Below are positions 1-7,578 of a DNA stretch of 13,815 nucleotides, piece by piece. The first letter of the stretch is position 1; every line of letters begins with the position of its first letter. The position numbers and the translations under genes are program-made. The stretch is from Bacillota bacterium (lineage in GTDB: Bacteria > Bacillota_A > Clostridia > Clostridiales > Clostridiaceae), in assembly GCA_021837545.1 (NCBI GenBank), contig JAKBFR010000056.1, positions 1 to 13,815 of the forward strand, in the 5' to 3' direction. The notes under the pieces were generated by a model, which had not been told where the DNA came from, did no database searches, and was given only the letters and a program-made list of their open reading frames with translations.

Positions 1-340
1 TATATTCAATAATTTAACTTTTATACATACAAAAAAATAACAACCAAAAGATGCTTTCCCATAGCACTTACCTCTGAAATCGGCAATATTCCAAAACCAT
101 ATATAAAAGCAGACTTGTCCTTGTATTCAACATTAATTTCCCCTATAACATCTCCTTTAAGTTCAACCATATACGTGACGTATTGGAGTTTTCCTCTTAT
201 TGAGGAAAACCTTCACCTTCTTCTACATTATTAAAAAACATTGTATTTTCTCTTCCTATTTCCTTACCATCAAGATTCCCAGCTTTTCTTAAACTAACTG
301 AATTCATACGTTCCAAAGAAACTTTGTTAAGCAGCTTCAT
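1..340 (-). pseudogene. Decayed GNAT-family N-acetyltransferase, partial at the window edge
   Basis: Read on the minus strand, three different frames give consecutive pieces of one GNAT-like protein. The first piece (ATG at 338-340) runs 47 codons, contains KAGNLDGKEIGRENTMFF, and stops at 197-199. The second frame, from about 206 down to 81, reads YVTYMVELKGDVIGEINVEY and then KDKSAFIYGFGILP, the usual strand pair that precedes the acetyl-CoA loop. A third frame, from 81 downwards, reads DFRGKCYGKASF, which matches the GNAT motif A pattern (R-x-x-G-x-G) except that its first glycine is a cysteine. The frame also has a stop just upstream of the first piece, so the N-terminus is lost. At least two frameshifts and a damaged cofactor loop mean this cannot make a working acetyltransferase. 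The 3' end runs out of the window. The substrate of the ancestor is unknown. Confidence 0.7.
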
Positions 341-402
341 TCTATACTCTGAATAATATTATTAGTATTATTTTTCTCTAAAAAAAATACACTAATAATA
401 AG

Positions 403-1578
403 GTGGTGATTACAATTTATAACGATTCATTAATTAATCTCTATTCACAAACCAACTTAAATTTGGAACTATTATCTTTTTATAATGATTGGAAAATTCA
501 TTACTTAAGACCAGTGGAAAACGCCTCTCCATTAAAGGAATATCTCTTTTATACCTTAGACCAACCTACTTCTAACAATGCAGTTACTTGTTCAGAAGCA
601 ATGGGATATGGTATGGTGATATTTCCACTTATGAGTAAATTTGATGTTAGCGCTAAAGTTCATTTTAATTCAATATATAATTATATAAAATCCTATCCTA
701 GTATTTATGATAAAAATTTAATGGCCTGGCAACAGATTAAAGATTCTAATGGTAAGATTGTCAATAGTGAAGCAGAAACATCTTCTGCCACAGACGGAGA
801 TATGGATATAAGTTATGGCTTGCTTCTTGCCCATAAGCTTTGGGGATCAAATGATAAAATTAATTATAAAGAAGAGGCAGTTAAAAGGATCAATGCATTA
901 ATGGATAGCTGCGTAAATAAAACTGATTATATCTTAACCTTAGGGGATTGGGTTAATGGAATAAAGGATAATAATTTCAAATATGTCACTAGAAGTTCAG
1001 ATTTTTTAACATATCATATTAGGGAATTTATAAAATTTGGTACTAAGAATAGTAATTCTTGGAACCTAGTAATAAAAACAATTAATTCTATTATTAATAA
1101 GCAGATGGAAAGGGAAAGTGAATATAATGGTCTAATGCCAGATTTTTTTATAAGGGCTAACAGTGAGTATATAGCACCAAAAACTAAAGTTCTTGAAACT
1201 ATTCATGATGGTGATTATTATTTTAATAGTTGTAGAATTCCTTGGCGATATTCTATGGATATTATTTTAAATAAAACACCAGTGACCATGCAACTTCATA
1301 CTTTAAATGATTGGATTAAGAAAGAAACTTCATCTAATCCTGAAAATATAAAATCCGGTTACTATGTGGCTAATGACTCTCCTGGCAAACCCTTTGGTTC
1401 TAATAATGACTTATCTTTTATAGCACCATTTTTAGTTAGCTCCCTCATTGAAAAAGGAAATGATGATTGGACTATTTCTCTTTGGAATACCTTAATAAAT
1501 AAACCAATAACAAAATGTACTTTCTATGAAAATACCCTCAAACTTCTAGCAATGGTAGTTGCAACTGGAAATTGGTGA
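403..1578 (+). CDS. Glycoside hydrolase family 8 enzyme (chitosanase/endoglucanase type) without signal peptide
   Basis: This is an inverting endo-acting glycosidase of the GH8 (alpha6/alpha6 barrel) family, which includes endoglucanases, licheninases, chitosanases and xylanases. Family marks are SEAMGYGM (residues 64-71, with E65 as the expected general acid), AWQ (108-110), the signature ATDGDMDISYGLLLAHKLWGS (130-150), and FNSCRIPWR (275-283). The position that is the catalytic Asp in GH8a enzymes (as in CelA, which reads D-A-S-R there) appears to be Asn here. That suggests the GH8b chitosanase/licheninase subgroup, in which a Glu before this motif serves as base; E266 is a candidate. The C-terminus (FYENTLKLLAMVVATGNW) is typical. 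The length of 391 aa covers the catalytic domain, but the secretion signal and the first residues usual in secreted homologues are missing. The start is uncertain: GTG at 403 and 406 lie inside an AAGGTGGTGAT ribosome binding site, and ATT at 415 fits the spacing best. No clear promoter is visible. Confidence 0.85.
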   Translation: MVITIYNDSLINLYSQTNLNLELLSFYNDWKIHYLRPVENASPLKEYLFYTLDQPTSNNAVTCSEAMGYGMVIFPLMSKFDVSAKVHFNSIYNYIKSYPSIYDKNLMAWQQIKDSNGKIVNSEAETSSATDGDMDISYGLLLAHKLWGSNDKINYKEEAVKRINALMDSCVNKTDYILTLGDWVNGIKDNNFKYVTRSSDFLTYHIREFIKFGTKNSNSWNLVIKTINSIINKQMERESEYNGLMPDFFIRANSEYIAPKTKVLETIHDGDYYFNSCRIPWRYSMDIILNKTPVTMQLHTLNDWIKKETSSNPENIKSGYYVANDSPGKPFGSNNDLSFIAPFLVSSLIEKGNDDWTISLWNTLINKPITKCTFYENTLKLLAMVVATGNW

Positions 1579-1660
1579 TTATCTATCTGTTGCTTTTTTT
1601 AATTCTTACACCCATAAAAATCCACTAGCTACTCTTTTCATTAAAAGAACATATAAAAAA

Positions 1661-1785
1661 AAAGGGGGTGTTGCACAATGAATAAAAATTCATTATGCTC
1701 AGTCCCTTTTGCATAATTAATATGAAATAGCAGATCTTTTATACAAATATCTTTAATAATCAACCGTTTTGCAACAGCCCCTTTT
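1661..1785. mobile_element. Short element with inverted ends, probable IS remnant or MITE-like
   Basis: The left end AAAGGGGGTGTTGCACAATG (1661-1680) and the right end, read in reverse complement, AAAGGGGCTGTTGCAAAACG (about 1765-1784) match at 17 of 20 positions. GGGG-TGTTGCA ends are typical of terminal inverted repeats of several Firmicute insertion sequences (from memory; the family is not assigned). Just inside the left end is a hairpin, AATGAAT-AAAA-ATTCATT (1677-1694), with a further GCA/TGC pair outside it. The interior of about 85 bp has no open frame, so a transposase has been deleted or was never present. No convincing target-site duplication flanks it. The rest of the gap 1579-1861 holds nothing else I can support apart from weak AT-rich hairpins such as TCTTTT-cat-TAAAAGA. 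Confidence 0.55.
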
Positions 1786-1861
1786 CGTGATAAGTTATTA
1801 TCCTAGGCAATATTATTTCTACACTTTTATACTGATTGTTTGACCTTACTGTAAATAAACA

Positions 1862-3217
1862 CTAGATTTTCTTATTTTTTTTACTTATATACAAATAAAC
1901 TGGAAGTCCTACTAAAGTAATACATATTCCATATATTGCATTTGATGAATCTGTTATAAAAGTACTTACTAATATATATATTCCCCCTATTATTCCTATC
2001 AAAGGTACAATAGGGTAAAATGGAACTTTATACGTTGTTTCTAAATCCTTATGTTTGCTTCTTAATATGAATATCCCCACTACACACATAACAAAAAATA
2101 TCCACATTACAAATACAGCTAAATTTGTAAGAGTATCAAATGATCCACTTAATACATATAAACTTGCGAGTATTACTTCAAATACAAAAGTATTAATAGG
2201 AGTTTCAAATTTTTCATTAACTTGTCCAAAAAACTTAGCAAATGGAAAAAGATCATCTTGAGCCATAGCAAAAGGAATTCTAACCCCTGTCATTAGATAT
2301 CCATTTAAAGCTCCAAAAATAGAAATCATTATTCCGGCTGCTATTAAGGCAGCACCTGTTTCTCCAAACAAAATTACAGCTGCATCTGAAGCTGGTTTAG
2401 AAGAAGATATTACATTAGCCACTGGCATAATATTTATTATTGCAACATTAATTAATATATAAACTACGATTGTTGCTATTAAACCTATAATTATAGATTT
2501 AGGAAGATCTTTTTTAGGATTTTTTAGTTCACCTGCCATGTTACCCACATTAATCCAGCCATCATAAGCCCATAATGTTCCGATAATTGCTGCTCCAAAT
2601 CCTGCTGCTCCAACTGAAGTTGATGATACTACTGGTGCTACAAAATCGTGGGCTGTACCTTTTAATAACCCAAATATTACAATAACAAATATTGGAATAA
2701 GCTTTCCAAATGTAGCAACCACCTGTACTTTGCTTCCAAGCTTTGTTGATAAAACATTTATGCCCATTACAAAAAATAAAATAAATATAGCTAATATTTT
2801 CTGTTCTATAATTGTCATAGATGGTATGAAATATGTAGATTGAGTAACAAAAACTATAGATAAAGCTGCTGCTACTCCTGGCACATAAATTAAAGTTTGC
2901 ATCCATCCAAATAGAAATGCCCATTTTTCACCATATAATTCTTTAAGATAAACGAAAACTCCACCAGTTTTCGGAATTGCTCCTGCTATTTCAGCAACAG
3001 TCAATGCTGAGGCTATTGTTATTAATCCTCCAATTACCCAAGCCAGTATCCCAAGCATTGGTGTTCCAGCATTTTTAAAAACTGATGATGCTTTAAAAAA
3101 TATTCCCGAACCTATAACCACACCTATAACTATTGTAATTGCCTCAAGCAATCCTATTTCCTTTTTTAGCCCTTTCGGTATTATAATTTCTTTATTTTTA
3201 ATCTCTAATTCTGTCAT
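1862..3217 (-). CDS. APC-superfamily amino-acid permease/exchanger, SteT-like
   Basis: This is an integral inner-membrane amino-acid transporter of the APC superfamily, closest in pattern to the LAT-type exchangers such as Bacillus SteT (serine/threonine exchanger). The 451-aa protein starts with a short charged cytoplasmic tail ending GLKKEIGLLEA, then about 12 hydrophobic segments. The TM1 substrate-binding break is GSGIF (36-40). The conserved loop AEIAGAIPKTGGVFVYL lies at 75-91, and the cytoplasmic loop motif AGELKNPKKDLPK (228-240) is typical. It ends with a lysine-rich tail. The ATG at 3215-3217 follows a GGGGAGATGAT ribosome binding site and a clear promoter, so it is probably a single-gene unit separated from the FUSC gene by a terminator. 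Substrate cannot be told from sequence; neutral amino acids are the usual cargo. No T-box or other amino-acid riboswitch is visible in its short leader. Confidence 0.88.
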   Translation of the reverse strand: MTELEIKNKEIIIPKGLKKEIGLLEAITIVIGVVIGSGIFFKASSVFKNAGTPMLGILAWVIGGLITIASALTVAEIAGAIPKTGGVFVYLKELYGEKWAFLFGWMQTLIYVPGVAAALSIVFVTQSTYFIPSMTIIEQKILAIFILFFVMGINVLSTKLGSKVQVVATFGKLIPIFVIVIFGLLKGTAHDFVAPVVSSTSVGAAGFGAAIIGTLWAYDGWINVGNMAGELKNPKKDLPKSIIIGLIATIVVYILINVAIINIMPVANVISSSKPASDAAVILFGETGAALIAAGIMISIFGALNGYLMTGVRIPFAMAQDDLFPFAKFFGQVNEKFETPINTFVFEVILASLYVLSGSFDTLTNLAVFVMWIFFVMCVVGIFILRSKHKDLETTYKVPFYPIVPLIGIIGGIYILVSTFITDSSNAIYGICITLVGLPVYLYISKKNKKI

Positions 3218-3266
3218 TAATAATCATCTCCCCGTCTTCCATTCTAGTATTTTCCATAATGTATTA

Positions 3267-3295
3267 ATTCTATAGTCGTTATCATTATTCGTCAA
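3267..3295 (-). promoter_or_regulatory. Sigma-A type promoter of the APC transporter gene
   Basis: On the minus strand the -35 box TTGACG (3290-3295) and the -10 box TAGAAT (3267-3272) are separated by exactly 17 bases, about 50 bases upstream of the ATG. It lies downstream of the FUSC terminator, so the transporter has its own transcription start. Confidence 0.65.
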
Positions 3296-3360
3296 TAAAA
3301 ATTGTGTCTTATTTCAACATTTTTATTATTCTAATATTCAATTTTTTTGAAAAATTCATC

Positions 3361-3407
3361 TTTTTAGTTTAATATTTTATATTCAAAATAAAATATTAAA
3401 CTAAAAA
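3361..3407. repeat. Perfect 20-bp AT-rich inverted repeat
   Basis: TTTTTAGTTTAATATTTTAT (3361-3380) is followed after a 7-base spacer by its exact reverse complement (3388-3407). It lies between the APC promoter and the terminator of the FUSC gene, and its right arm overlaps the terminator stem by three bases. Neither strand shows a GC-rich stem followed by a T-run of its own, so it is not itself a classical terminator. It could be a protein-binding site, a barrier hairpin on a read-through transcript, or a small palindromic repeat. Confidence 0.8.
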
Positions 3408-3440
3408 GCAGCTCTCATTTTCTGAAATGAAAGCTGCTTT
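3405..3440 (-). terminator. Rho-independent terminator of the marR-FUSC unit
   Basis: The stem AAAGCAGCT-c-TCATTT (3405-3420) pairs with AAATGA-a-AGCTGCTTT (3425-3440) around a four-base TCTG loop with one internal mismatch. On the minus strand the stem is followed by GCTTTTTAG, a T-run in the right place, about 70 bases past the FUSC stop codon. Confidence 0.8.
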
Positions 3441-3511
3441 ATGCAAATAAATTATTTAGTTATTGAAATTATCTCGTAATTATATTCATAAAAAAATCTA
3501 CTATGAAACAT

Positions 3512-5467
3512 TTAAGCTCCTATTTTTTCTATACTTAAAGCTTCTTGAAGTTGATTAATCTCTTTACAAAGATTCGGCACTACATCTATAATAGGAAGAT
3601 TTTTAGGTTGTATTAATTGTTTTTGCTCAATGGCTGTTGCCATTGATTCTAATACAAGTAACAATTGTCCTAAATCTTCATCTGATAAATTTAAATATTC
3701 TCCTGTAGCGCAACATTTATCAAGTAAATACGTAATGTGTTCAAGAGTAAAGACAGCTGGCCACATTATTTCAAGCATTTCTTTATTACTCGGAATTTCA
3801 CCTAATGCTGTAGTATATGCTATTTTTAAATTTTTAAGATTTATTTGTAACTTTTCTTTTATCCAACTTATATCATTATTGTTATCTTTTATTTTATCGG
3901 ATGATAGTCTAACTAATACTCGTGCTTGACTACGTATTAATTTGGTCATTAAACCTGGCAAACGACTAGAAGCGGAGCGATGACCCATAAGGTAAGTTCC
4001 AATTAAGCCAATGGCCACTCCAACTAAGATATCAGTAACACGTGCTGTAGCAAAATAAGAAAAATTATGTGTATTGGTTGCAGTTTCAGCTATAAGCAAA
4101 GCATTTGGAGTAATAAATATAACTGCCAATGCATAATTCTTTACAATGAAAAGTTCTGTTATTCCCGTCAAAAGAACGCAAATTATTATCAATAGTAATC
4201 CTTTTGGCTGTAAACTTAAAATATAAATAGCTAATATCAATCCTACAAGTGTACCAATTGTACGTTGAACTGCACGATGAAAAGTACCTATAATAGTTGC
4301 ACCCATCATAGCTGAGGTACATGATAATGGAATCCAGTAAGCTCTACTAAATCCAACTTTATAAGATATAATAGATGCTATTGTAAGAATAATTCCAGAT
4401 CTAACTGCATTTACAAATATTATTGAATCTTTATCGCAAGCTTTAATAAGTTTCATCTTTAATGAAGGTTTTGAAACTTTGATTGAACGACCAATATTTT
4501 CTAATGGTAAATTAATAATAGCCTCAGCATCATAAATTATCTCTAAAAACTTATGATATTTCTTATTTATTTCTTTTTTATTAATTTGATTTACTTCTAT
4601 TATTTCTCCATCTTTTGATTCAATTCCCACAGATAGTTGTCTTATCAGTTCACTAAATCCTATTGGCAGCTTATTATTTTTGTCAAAAGATAATTCAAGC
4701 ATTTCTAAAAATAAACTGTTCGCCTGTTCATTTAAAAGGGATAATCTATTAAACAAAAAAGAGTTCTTCCATGAAATGTACCCAGATAAAAGAATATCTT
4801 CTGCATCACTTAAAGCATTAACCGTACTCTGCCTTACATCATTAACTTTTTCGCTTCCAATAGCTTCACAAAACTCTGCTAAACATGAATAAACACCCTT
4901 AAGAGTTTTAATTTCTGGATTATGTCGCTTAAAAAAGCAACTTTTCATACTCATTACCCATGAAAAACATCCACTCAAAAATACTATACTAAAACGAAGT
5001 GGTGCTGCTGATTGATCAACAGGCATTCCAGTTGCCATTAGAAAACTTAGTACAAAAAATATTGCTGCCGGTCCTGCGAGTTTAAGTGTACCAAATATAA
5101 AAGTTACTATTGCCATAATTAAACCTACCATTACAGCAGAAAGCATCGGATAAGGTGCAGATAATGTTCCTAATCCAACAGCACAACTAATACCAAGTGC
5201 TGCAAAAAATATTTTCTTTGCACGTATTGCATATGGTTCATTAAAATTATATAAATATGCAAAAGTCCCCATTCCACCAAGTAATCCTAAATCTAACCTA
5301 TTTATTAATAGACCAAAAACTATTGGAAATCCTCCACATATACCGGCATTTATTGCTTTTGACCATGGAAAAGGTCTTTTTTTAACTTCAAATGTTTCTT
5401 TTAATATACTAAAAAAACTATTATGAATAGGTAATGATGTGGAATTTTGTTTATCTTTTTTTGACAT
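3512..5467 (-). CDS. FUSC-family membrane protein (fusaric/aromatic acid exporter-like)
   Basis: This is a 651-aa inner-membrane protein with the duplicated layout of FUSC/aromatic acid exporter proteins. A first hydrophobic block (about residues 35-175) is followed by a soluble helical region (about 180-340), a second hydrophobic block (about 350-496) and a C-terminal cytoplasmic helical domain. The second block carries the family-like RAYWIPLSC (375-383) and the HRAVQRTIGTLVG stretch (397-409). Relatives are linked to export of small organic acids or drugs; the substrate here is unknown. The ATG at 5465-5467 follows GAGGAGGAAAACTTATAC. No separate promoter or operator is evident in the 108-base gap from the MarR gene upstream, so the two are probably one transcript under MarR control. 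That supports a role as an inducible efflux protein. Confidence 0.82.
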   Translation of the reverse strand: MSKKDKQNSTSLPIHNSFFSILKETFEVKKRPFPWSKAINAGICGGFPIVFGLLINRLDLGLLGGMGTFAYLYNFNEPYAIRAKKIFFAALGISCAVGLGTLSAPYPMLSAVMVGLIMAIVTFIFGTLKLAGPAAIFFVLSFLMATGMPVDQSAAPLRFSIVFLSGCFSWVMSMKSCFFKRHNPEIKTLKGVYSCLAEFCEAIGSEKVNDVRQSTVNALSDAEDILLSGYISWKNSFLFNRLSLLNEQANSLFLEMLELSFDKNNKLPIGFSELIRQLSVGIESKDGEIIEVNQINKKEINKKYHKFLEIIYDAEAIINLPLENIGRSIKVSKPSLKMKLIKACDKDSIIFVNAVRSGIILTIASIISYKVGFSRAYWIPLSCTSAMMGATIIGTFHRAVQRTIGTLVGLILAIYILSLQPKGLLLIIICVLLTGITELFIVKNYALAVIFITPNALLIAETATNTHNFSYFATARVTDILVGVAIGLIGTYLMGHRSASSRLPGLMTKLIRSQARVLVRLSSDKIKDNNNDISWIKEKLQINLKNLKIAYTTALGEIPSNKEMLEIMWPAVFTLEHITYLLDKCCATGEYLNLSDEDLGQLLLVLESMATAIEQKQLIQPKNLPIIDVVPNLCKEINQLQEALSIEKIGA

Positions 5468-5575
5468 GTATAAGTTTTCCTCCTCTATATTCTTTTGTTA
5501 ATTCCAAAGCTCAAATATATGGTTAAATAAATAATTTGCATTTATTAATCCTATTTTTTAGCTATAATTATCCAT

Positions 5576-5983
5576 TTAATTTAAATTTTCAATCATCTTT
5601 TGTAAAACATTATTAAAAATATCCAGTTCATCTTTAGAAATATCTTTTATAGCATCTACTTCTATGCTCTTATCAACTTCATTCCATTTTATAAACATTT
5701 CATAAGCTTTTTCAGTTAACTTTATATGTTTTTCACGCTTATTATTTCCATATTCACGAGTTACCCAGCCCATTTCTTCCATCCTAGCTAATGTTCTAGT
5801 AATTGTTGGAGCTTCTACGCTTAAATATTTACTCAATTCAATTTGTGTACATTGTTTATTTTCATATAAATATACTGCAATTGCCCATTGTGACGAATAC
5901 AAACCAAGAGGAGAAATTTTCTCATTTAATTTTTTAGTAAAACTTCGTGCTAATTGATTTACTTTATGACCATATGAATTCAA
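5576..5983 (-). CDS. MarR-family transcriptional regulator
   Basis: This 135-aa protein has the MarR winged-helix fold: N-terminal dimerisation helices (1-30), SSQWAIAVYLYEN (30-42), the helix-turn-helix CTQIELSKYLSVEAPTITRTLARMEEMG (45-72) and a wing GNNKREKHIKLT (79-90), followed by C-terminal dimerisation helices. Such proteins bind palindromic DNA as dimers and release it when a small ligand binds. The start is TTG (5981-5983), nine bases after a GGAGG site; no nearer ATG in frame fits. Its promoter overlaps two palindromes, and the next gene on the same strand is a FUSC efflux-type protein. It therefore probably represses itself and that gene. The inducer is unknown. Confidence 0.9.
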   Translation of the reverse strand: MNSYGHKVNQLARSFTKKLNEKISPLGLYSSQWAIAVYLYENKQCTQIELSKYLSVEAPTITRTLARMEEMGWVTREYGNNKREKHIKLTEKAYEMFIKWNEVDKSIEVDAIKDISKDELDIFNNVLQKMIENLN

Positions 5984-6004
5984 ATTCTATTCACCTCCAA
6001 ATAG

Positions 6005-6035
6005 TTACCTAAGTAATAATTACCTAGGTAATTAT
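6005..6035. promoter_or_regulatory. Tandem palindromic operators, probable MarR binding sites
   Basis: ATAATTACCTAGGTAATTAT (6016-6035) is a perfect 20-bp palindrome. Next to it TTACCTAAGTAA (6005-6016) is a near-palindromic second copy (10 of 12). Their centres are 15 bp apart. They cover the -10 box and presumed start of the marR promoter, the position expected for autorepression. Confidence 0.75.
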
Positions 6036-6059
6036 ATCATATAAACTAATACTAATCAA
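6031..6059 (-). promoter_or_regulatory. Promoter of the marR-FUSC unit
   Basis: On the minus strand TTGATT (6054-6059) and TATAAT (6031-6036) are spaced by 17 bases. The -10 box sits at the edge of the perfect palindrome. The remaining 6060-6164 stretch is AT-rich with nothing I can assign. Confidence 0.7.
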
Positions 6060-6164
6060 TTTTAACCATACCAACTTTCCTTAATACTTTTTTCAAAAAT
6101 TATAAAAAAAATGCCTAATGTACTTAAATAACATTATTATTTAGATAACAATAAAAATTGCAAG

Positions 6165-6207
6165 TAAAAAATCTCAAGGCAATACTGTATTAGTATTTTC
6201 TTGAGAT
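6165..6207 (-). terminator. Rho-independent terminator closing the Tad pilus operon
   Basis: ATCTCAAG (6171-6178) pairs with CTTGAGAT (6200-6207), with an inner AATACT/AGTATT pair forming a long bulged stem. On the minus strand the stem is followed by a run of six T's (6165-6171 complement). It lies just past the DUF192 stop codon. Confidence 0.8.
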
Positions 6208-6221
6208 ATGCTTGATTGAGT

Positions 6222-6554
6222 TTAACTTAGCACTATAATTTTCTTTCCCACCTTAACAGTTTTAAACATTCCTGCCTTACCTTCTATAACCATCTTACAT
6301 TTTTTCTGTGGCATTATAATCTTTCCTGGTTTAAGACCATCTATTTTCTTAACCACTTCCATGTTCTCATTTATAAATAGCACATCAATAGGAAATCTCA
6401 TGAAAAATGTATGAATACTGTTACATGGTTTAATTAAAATAGCTTCGTGATGTGGCTTTTCACGAAACATAAATCCTAAAAATCTTTTTATAAAACTATC
6501 TGCTATAAATATTTCAGCAATACTCTCTAAATTATATACTAAATTTTTAACCAT
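6222..6554 (-). CDS. DUF192-family protein, last gene of the Tad operon
   Basis: This 110-aa protein covers a whole DUF192 domain. Family marks are RFLGFMFRE (24-32) and the core PCNSIHTFFMRFPIDVLFIN (43-62), with C44 and H48, then VVKKIDGLKPGKI and a short beta-rich end. DUF192 is a small beta-barrel of unknown biochemical role; Gram-negative members are often periplasmic. This one has no signal peptide and would stay in the cytoplasm unless carried otherwise. The ATG at 6552-6554 uses a GAGGTGA ribosome binding site that overlaps the tadC stop codon (gap of 6 bases), so translation is likely coupled. That coupling and the terminator downstream make it part of the pilus operon, but its job in the pathway is not known. 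Confidence 0.88.
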   Translation of the reverse strand: MVKNLVYNLESIAEIFIADSFIKRFLGFMFREKPHHEAILIKPCNSIHTFFMRFPIDVLFINENMEVVKKIDGLKPGKIIMPQKKCKMVIEGKAGMFKTVKVGKKIIVLS

Positions 6555-6560
6555 GTATCT

Positions 6561-7478
6561 TCACCTCGCAAATATATTAATCATTCTTATAACGGCTGGA
6601 CCAAGAATTATTATAAAAATAGTTGGGAATATAAAGAAAACTAATGGAAACAGCATCTTAATAGGAGCTTTCATAGCTTTTTCTCGCGCTACTTGTTTTC
6701 TATGATCTCTCAAATTTTCAGATTCAATTCTTAGTACTTTGCTTAAGCTTACTCCCAATTCATCTGCCTGAATTATAGAAGTAACGAGCATAGAAAGTGC
6801 CTTTACATTGCAACGGTCACTCATATTCCTAAGAGCTACCTTACGTTCTATTCCCATTCTGATTTCTTTAAGGCTCTTTGCAAATTCATCACAAAGTTCT
6901 CCACTTATATTACTTATAACCCTAGCCAAAGCCCCATCAAAAGATAAACCTGCTTCTACACTAACTGTAATTAAATCTAAAGTATAAGGTAAATCCTTTA
7001 AAATTATCTTTTTTCTTGTTTCAATTCTTTTTGATAAATAAAAGTTGAAGAAAGTATTTGCAGATAATGCAATCAGTAATCCAAGCGCAATAGCCTTGAT
7101 AATATTCGGATCAACCATAAAGGATAATAGTCCTATCATTGTTGATAATGCTAATAAAAGCATGCTCTTCTTAAATAACCATTTTTCTATAGTTGTATTT
7201 TTTAAAAGTCCTGCTTTTTCTAATCTTTTATTAATCATTACAATTTTATGGCTTGGAGTCATCTTTAGTAAATAATTACTTAAGCTCTGATAAAAAGGTT
7301 TCATGGTTCTTTCTGAAAAAGACTTACTATCAATTTTTTCTTCATTTACTGTATGAAGCTCCTGAATCTGACTAATTCTCTTTTTAATTTCTATTTTATT
7401 TTTATTTAGAATAGAAAATATCCCATATAATAAAGAAAATATTGATAGAAAGAATATAAAAATTGCAATATAACTCAT
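6561..7478 (-). CDS. tadC: Tad pilus platform protein TadC (type II secretion F domain)
   Basis: TadC is one of two polytopic inner-membrane platform proteins on which the Flp pilus is assembled, paired with TadB and driven by the CpaF/TadA ATPase. The 305-aa protein has an N-terminal transmembrane segment (about 2-24), a cytoplasmic linker and two central hydrophobic segments (about 104-120 and 126-146). The conserved T2SSF-domain stretch is LPYTLDLITVSVEAGLSFDG (162-181), with ADELGVSLSKVL (237-248), and there is a final membrane helix (about 273-293). Length and layout match TadC and not TadB, which has its own gene upstream. The ATG at 7476-7478 follows AAAGGCGG. A gap of 100 bases containing a hairpin separates it from tadB, while the next gene starts almost at once. 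Confidence 0.88.
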   Translation of the reverse strand: MSYIAIFIFFLSIFSLLYGIFSILNKNKIEIKKRISQIQELHTVNEEKIDSKSFSERTMKPFYQSLSNYLLKMTPSHKIVMINKRLEKAGLLKNTTIEKWLFKKSMLLLALSTMIGLLSFMVDPNIIKAIALGLLIALSANTFFNFYLSKRIETRKKIILKDLPYTLDLITVSVEAGLSFDGALARVISNISGELCDEFAKSLKEIRMGIERKVALRNMSDRCNVKALSMLVTSIIQADELGVSLSKVLRIESENLRDHRKQVAREKAMKAPIKMLFPLVFFIFPTIFIIILGPAVIRMINIFAR

Positions 7479-7515
7479 GTACTTTCCGCCTTTCTCTAAT
7501 ACATATAAAAGAAAT

Positions 7516-7553
7516 TAACAAAAAAACGCTGTCGTGTATATTTCCCCTTGTTA
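7516..7553 (-). other. Hairpin with T-run in the tadB-tadC gap
   Basis: TAACAA (7516-7521) and TTGTTA (7548-7553) can pair across 26 bases, and on the minus strand a run of seven T's lies at the base of the second arm. The gap shares the ATAACAAG-type sequence of the other operon gaps. It may modulate tadC expression; a weak terminator is possible. No protein is encoded here. Confidence 0.35.
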
Positions 7554-7578
7554 TTTATTTGAATATGCCTTAATATGA

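Noticed and set aside
31..50. AAAAAAATAACAACC, similar to the Tad-operon gap motif
   Set aside because: It lies within the acetyltransferase remnant, lacks the AAGTC end and any inverted repeat, and is expected by chance in AT-rich DNA.
2562..2924. A 120-codon minus-strand open frame rich in Cys, Tyr, Ser and Asn
   Set aside because: It is an out-of-frame reading inside the amino-acid transporter gene and resembles no protein family.
3218..3360. Possible T-box or amino-acid riboswitch before the transporter gene
   Set aside because: The leader after the promoter is only about 50 bases, with no specifier loop, T-box sequence or terminator/antiterminator pair.
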